45,719 nucleotides of DNA from Desulfobacterales bacterium (GTDB taxonomy: Bacteria; Desulfobacterota; Desulfobacteria; Desulfobacterales; C00003060): the NCBI GenBank assembly GCA_023129535.1, contig JAGMBW010000126.1, forward strand, positions 1 to 45,719, given 5' to 3'. Below the pieces are notes generated by a model. That model saw only the letters and a list, made by a program, of their open reading frames with translations. It ran no database searches and was not told where the DNA came from. Of the stretch, positions 42,573 to 45,719 are shown one piece after another (positions within the stretch are counted from its first letter, which is position 1; every line of letters starts with the position of its first letter). The translations under genes and the position numbers were made by a program.

Positions 42573-43958
42573 ATGAAAGAGAAACGTGTCCACATAGTCA
42601 CAATGGGTTGCCAGATGAACGTCTATGATTCCGAACAGATGGTGAGACTTCTTGCCCCATTGAACTACAGGCCCACTTCACATCTGGATAAAGCCGATCT
42701 GGTCCTGCTAAATACATGTTCGATCCGTGAAAAGGCCGAACACAAGGTTTACAGCTTTCTTGGGCGTCTTGTCCGGATCAAACGGCTGAGGCCGGACATG
42801 ATTATCGGGGTAGGCGGATGTGTTGCTCAACAGGAGGGATATCGTCTTGTTGAACGGGCACCGTATATTGATATGGTTTTTGGAACCTTTGCCCTTGGGC
42901 GGCTCCCTTCCCTTGTACAGTACGTGGAAGATCGAAAGAAGCGGATTGTGGACATAAGTCCAAGAGGGGCTTTGGAACCTCTGTATATTAATGGACCAGT
43001 GTTCGAGGCGGAGCGTGCCACGGCCTTTGTGACCATCATGCAGGGTTGCGATAACTTCTGTACGTATTGTGTGGTACCGTATGTAAGAGGACGTGAAGTC
43101 AGCCGGAAACCGGGGGAAATACTTGAAGAAATACGGTGTTTGGTAGAAAATGGTGTTTCTGAGGTCACGCTCTTGGGCCAGAACGTAAATGGATATGGAC
43201 AAAAAAACGGACACGGATGTGATTTCCCGGCGCTCCTTGAACGTGTTAACGATATCGCGGGCTTGCGGCGCATACGTTTCACGACCTCGCATCCAAAGGA
43301 CCTGTCGGATCGGTTGATTGACGCCTTTTGCAGGCTCGACAAACTTGCCCCTCACATTCACCTGCCGGTTCAGTCCGGCTCGGATCGCGTGCTGAGGCGC
43401 ATGCACAGAGGATACTCAAGGGACTTTTATCTCAAGAAAGTTGCAAAATTGTCCAAAGTCCGGCCTGATATTGCAATAACTTCTGATATCATTGTTGGTT
43501 TTCCAGGTGAAGAAGCGGTTGACTTTGAAGCCACCGTAGATCTTGTCCGGCAAGTAGGATTTGACAGCTTCTTTTTATTCAAGTATTCTGAGCGTCCAAA
43601 TGTTCCGGCTGCCAGGTTTTCCAACAAGGTCGGGGATGCCGTAAAAGGTGAACGCTTCAGCACCCTGCTGGAGGTTCAGAAGGAGCTCACCCTGAAAAAA
43701 AATAAGGCCCTTGTGGGAACCACCCAGGAGGTCCTGGTGGAGGGACGTAGCAAAAAATCGCCTGACCAGATGGCAGGGCGCGCCCCATGCAACAGGATTG
43801 TCAACTTTGCTAACGGGGCGGATGCCACGGCATGTGTGGGCGACATTTTGCCCGTGAGAATTGTGGAGGCCTTTTCACATTCCTTGCTGGGGAACCCTGT
43901 CGGCAAGGGCCGTGGAGAGTACTATCAGGAAAATGGAGGAATGTCGAATGTTGCATGA
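42573..43958 (+). CDS. miaB: tRNA-2-methylthio-N6-dimethylallyladenosine synthase
   Basis: A radical-SAM enzyme that adds the methylthio group to i6A37 of tRNA. The 461 residues hold the N-terminal cluster cysteines Cys13 (MGCQMN), Cys49 (NTCSIREKA), Cys83 (GGCVAQ), the radical-SAM CxxxCxxC Cys159, Cys163, Cys166 (GCDNFCTYC), and a C-terminal TRAM domain (VLVEGRSKKSPDQMAGRAPCNRIV). The ATG at 42573 fits the family. The open frame continues back to 42378 through 65 codons of repeat, which I exclude. No ribosome site precedes the ATG because the 3' arm reaches it. The stop overlaps the next gene's start by 11 bases. Confidence 0.96.
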   Translation: MKEKRVHIVTMGCQMNVYDSEQMVRLLAPLNYRPTSHLDKADLVLLNTCSIREKAEHKVYSFLGRLVRIKRLRPDMIIGVGGCVAQQEGYRLVERAPYIDMVFGTFALGRLPSLVQYVEDRKKRIVDISPRGALEPLYINGPVFEAERATAFVTIMQGCDNFCTYCVVPYVRGREVSRKPGEILEEIRCLVENGVSEVTLLGQNVNGYGQKNGHGCDFPALLERVNDIAGLRRIRFTTSHPKDLSDRLIDAFCRLDKLAPHIHLPVQSGSDRVLRRMHRGYSRDFYLKKVAKLSKVRPDIAITSDIIVGFPGEEAVDFEATVDLVRQVGFDSFFLFKYSERPNVPAARFSNKVGDAVKGERFSTLLEVQKELTLKKNKALVGTTQEVLVEGRSKKSPDQMAGRAPCNRIVNFANGADATACVGDILPVRIVEAFSHSLLGNPVGKGRGEYYQENGGMSNVA

Positions 43959-44445
43959 AATGAGAGTTTCAGGTTTAACCATAGACTCGGCTTCAAACAC
44001 CCCTATCGTCATCTTGAAAGCCGTCAATGGAGAATACGCACTTCCCATTTGGATCGGTATCCTGGAGGCGACCGCCATTGCCACAGAACTGGAGAAGGTC
44101 CGCTTCGCTCGCCCCATGACCCATGATCTGTTCAAGAATTTCATTGATGTGCTGAAGGTAAAAATATCCAGGGTGGAAGTGTGCGATCTGAGAGATAATA
44201 CATTCTTTGCCCAGATCTATTTCTCTCTTGATGGCCAGCCATACAATATAGATGCCCGCCCCAGCGATGCTATTGCCCTGGCACTCAGGGCCGAGTGTCC
44301 CATATTTGTTGCCGACACCGTAGTCCAGAAATCAAAGCGGCTGGACAGGGAGCCTGAAGCATGGGACAAGAGCGAAGAGGGGATGAAATGGAAGGACTAT
44401 TTAGAGAAGCTTTCTCCTGACGATTTTGGCAAATATAAGATGTAG
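43948..44445 (+). CDS. Bifunctional nuclease family protein (DUF151)
   Basis: A 165-residue DUF151 protein: MLHEMRVSGLTIDSASNTPI, ILKAVNGEYALPIWIGILEATAIA, RPMTHDLFKNF, and NIDARPSDAIALALRAECPIFVAD. Family members are described as RNase/DNase, but in most bacteria the role is not settled. The ATG at 43948 has GGAGGA 7 bases upstream and overlaps the end of miaB, so translation is coupled. A second Met four codons on is less likely. It is followed after 6 bases by the PHP gene, which completes a compact group of miaB, DUF151 and PHP genes. Confidence 0.9.
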   Translation: MLHEMRVSGLTIDSASNTPIVILKAVNGEYALPIWIGILEATAIATELEKVRFARPMTHDLFKNFIDVLKVKISRVEVCDLRDNTFFAQIYFSLDGQPYNIDARPSDAIALALRAECPIFVADTVVQKSKRLDREPEAWDKSEEGMKWKDYLEKLSPDDFGKYKM

Positions 44446-44451
44446 GCGGCC

Positions 44452-45087
44452 GTGATTGATCTCCACACTCATTCTATTTTCAGCGATGGCGTCCTGGTTC
44501 CATCCGAATTGGTTCACCGGGCAGAAGTACTCGGTATCAAGGCCATAGGTATTACGGACCACGGTGATGCCTCCAACCTCGATTTTATCATCCCCCGCAT
44601 TGTGGCTGTATTGGAAAGATTGAATTACGTCAACCGGATCAAGGCCGTACCCGGCATCGAGTTGACGCATATCCCGCCCTCTCAAATCGCGCAGTTGGCC
44701 GAAGAGGCGCGTTCCCTTGGGGCCAAAGTTGTTGTCGTACACGGGGAAACCATTGCAGAGCCTGTCATTCCTGGTACCAATCGCGCAGCCCTGGTTGCAG
44801 ATATTGACATCCTGGCCCACCCGGGCCTCATCTCCGAGGAAGAGGTGCGAATGGCAGCGGAGAAAGGAATTTTTCTGGAAATTTCGGCTCGCAAGGGACA
44901 CAGCCTGACAAACGGCCATGTGGCGAAGTTGGCTAAGAAACTGGGCGCGGAATTGGTCGTAAACTCGGATGCCCACGAACCTTCAGATCTAGTCACTGAA
45001 GAACAGGCAAGAAGAATCGTCCTTGGCGCGGGTTTGAGCCGGGACGATTTTGAACGTATGCAGAAAAACGCCGAGTCCCTCCTTTGA
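44452..45087 (+). CDS. PHP-domain phosphoesterase
   Basis: A 211-residue PHP protein with metal-binding motifs IDLHTHSIFSDG (His5, His7, Asp12), ITDHGD (Asp36, His37), GIELTH, VVVHGE, ILAHPG and NSDAHEP. The PHP fold includes histidinol phosphatases and small phosphatases; this stand-alone form with histidinol-phosphatase-like length is usually annotated PHP hydrolase. The start is GTG at 44452, six bases after the DUF151 stop; an ATG is not available in the right place, and GGCGG is a weak ribosome site. A role in histidine synthesis is possible but unsupported here. Confidence 0.87.
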   Translation: MIDLHTHSIFSDGVLVPSELVHRAEVLGIKAIGITDHGDASNLDFIIPRIVAVLERLNYVNRIKAVPGIELTHIPPSQIAQLAEEARSLGAKVVVVHGETIAEPVIPGTNRAALVADIDILAHPGLISEEEVRMAAEKGIFLEISARKGHSLTNGHVAKLAKKLGAELVVNSDAHEPSDLVTEEQARRIVLGAGLSRDDFERMQKNAESLL

Positions 45088-45109
45088 TCAAAAACCAACA
45101 CTTGTCATT

Positions 45110-45167
45110 TTATTTGCTCCATGCTCTGTGCTCCATGCTCTGTACTCCATGCTCTGTGCTCTTATAA
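45110..45167 (-). repeat. Tandem 14-base repeat encoding the QueH tail
   Basis: Read on the minus strand, GAGCACAGAGCATG, GAGTACAGAGCATG and GAGCACAGAGCATG follow head to tail and contain the last 15-17 codons of queH up to the stop. Only one arm is seen, so it may be one half of a word hairpin. Confidence 0.8.
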
Positions 45168-45685
45168 AATCGGTCCTTTTCGCTGTAAATGCATCCGCAG
45201 TATTGCTGGCGGTACATGTTGAGACGCTTTGAGGTCTCAATCCCTTCCTTCCAACCCTCTCGAAAGTCCCTGTACAGGAACGGCACACCATACGATTTTC
45301 CAAGGCTCTCCCCGATCGAGCGTATCATGTCGTGCTTCTGGAATTTGCTCTGCAAAAGGGTGGAGGTGAAACAATCAAACTTGCCGTGTCTGGCAATAAT
45401 TGCTGCGGTCTTGAGGCGGTCGTGGTAGCAGTAATTACAACGATTTTCTTCACGAAACACCACGTTTTGCAGGAATGTTTCCATATCATAGCCATCCTGA
45501 TAGATGACCTTTAAACCAACCTGCTCAGCATAGATTTTGAGGGCGTTCTCACGGCGCTGGCATTCCTGGTAAGGGTGGATATTGCGGTTGTAAAAAAAGC
45601 CTATGACCTCGAACCGCTCTGATCGAAGGATCTTCAAGGGATATATGGCGCAGGGCGCGCAGCAAATATGAAGCAGAGTTTTCAT
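45110..45685 (-). CDS. queH: Epoxyqueuosine reductase QueH (DUF208)
   Basis: Catalyses the last step of queuosine synthesis in tRNA. The 191 residues carry the QueH cysteines: HICCAPC (Cys8, Cys9), RCNYCYHDR (Cys83, Cys86) and QQYCGC (Cys163, Cys165), plus FYNRNIHPYQEC and TLLQSKFQKHD. The core ends at about residue 174; the last 17 residues (STEHGVQSMEHRAWSK) are encoded by a 14-base tandem repeat and are probably not ancestral. With miaB it makes two tRNA-modification genes here, although they are on opposite strands. The ATG at 45685 lies 34 bases from the window edge, so upstream signals cannot be judged; the edge itself shows GATTGGAGTA, perhaps another word arm. Confidence 0.93.
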   Translation of the reverse strand: MKTLLHICCAPCAIYPLKILRSERFEVIGFFYNRNIHPYQECQRRENALKIYAEQVGLKVIYQDGYDMETFLQNVVFREENRCNYCYHDRLKTAAIIARHGKFDCFTSTLLQSKFQKHDMIRSIGESLGKSYGVPFLYRDFREGWKEGIETSKRLNMYRQQYCGCIYSEKDRFYKSTEHGVQSMEHRAWSK

Positions 45686-45719
45686 CGAAACTTAGTTCGC
45701 TCCGCTCACGATTGGAGTA

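Overview
The window reads as a chromosomal segment of a Desulfobacterota-type (former Deltaproteobacteria) bacterium. Evidence is the gene order hisC-cmk-rpsA-sppA-ihfB-like, a DUF4911 gene just upstream of miaB, a PlsB-type acyltransferase with an AsmA-like protein (a Gram-negative envelope), and the kinds of dispersed intergenic repeats present. There are no rRNA or tRNA genes, no CRISPR array, no phage and no transposase gene. Almost every gene is housekeeping.

Layout. 1-2.6 kb: PEP synthase (+). 2.6-10.6 kb: a minus-strand run of panC, panD, metK, ahcY and a large AsmA-like protein (pantothenate synthesis, the S-adenosylmethionine cycle, envelope). 10.6-11.2 kb: a repeat-only spacer. 11.3-14 kb: a two-domain M16 peptidase (+). 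14.3-16.9 kb: PlsB (-). 17-18 kb: two small unrecognised genes (+). 18-20 kb: an RNase HI fusion and a DUF1343/NamZ-like glycosidase (-). 20.2-25.7 kb: hisC, cmk, rpsA, sppA, HU/IHF-like (+). 25.8-26.4 kb: YciO-like (-). 26.6-38.8 kb: guaB, dnaE, UPF0280, a broken GxxExxY gene, HIT, LapA-like, mutS, amidase (+). 38.7-42 kb: RNase Z-like, an unknown protein, recJ (-). 42.1-45.1 kb: DUF4911, miaB, bifunctional nuclease family, PHP (+). 45.1-45.7 kb: queH (-).

The unusual content lies between the genes. Most long spacers hold a hairpin-forming element whose 5' arm is a degenerate tandem repeat of a short word (period about 7-9, for example TGGAGTAA, GATTGAT, GTTGAGTG, GGGTTCAA, CGAAAACA) and whose 3' arm is the same word reverse-complemented. 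The word differs from locus to locus. The 5' arm is nearly always the G-rich one. The arms begin at, and often supply, the stop codon of the upstream gene, and reach close to the start of the next gene. At three gene boundaries the 3' arm is open in the frame of the downstream gene; for the amidase it has apparently replaced the native start. Several elements are nested. One pair of arms (32737-32979) encloses the C-terminal remnant of a GxxExxY-family protein gene, which suggests these hairpins may be decayed, cargo-less forms of a mobile hairpin element. Separate MITE-like repeats with perfect or near-perfect terminal inverted repeats are also present (7363-7503, 14155-14247, 18637-18790), and a cluster of palindromes with different stems but a shared CTCTGCG core lies at 10653-11047.

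Gene functions were assigned by recognising motifs by eye. No database search was run. Start sites were chosen from ribosome binding sites and family lengths, and several differ from the longest open frame because the upstream part of that frame is translated repeat.
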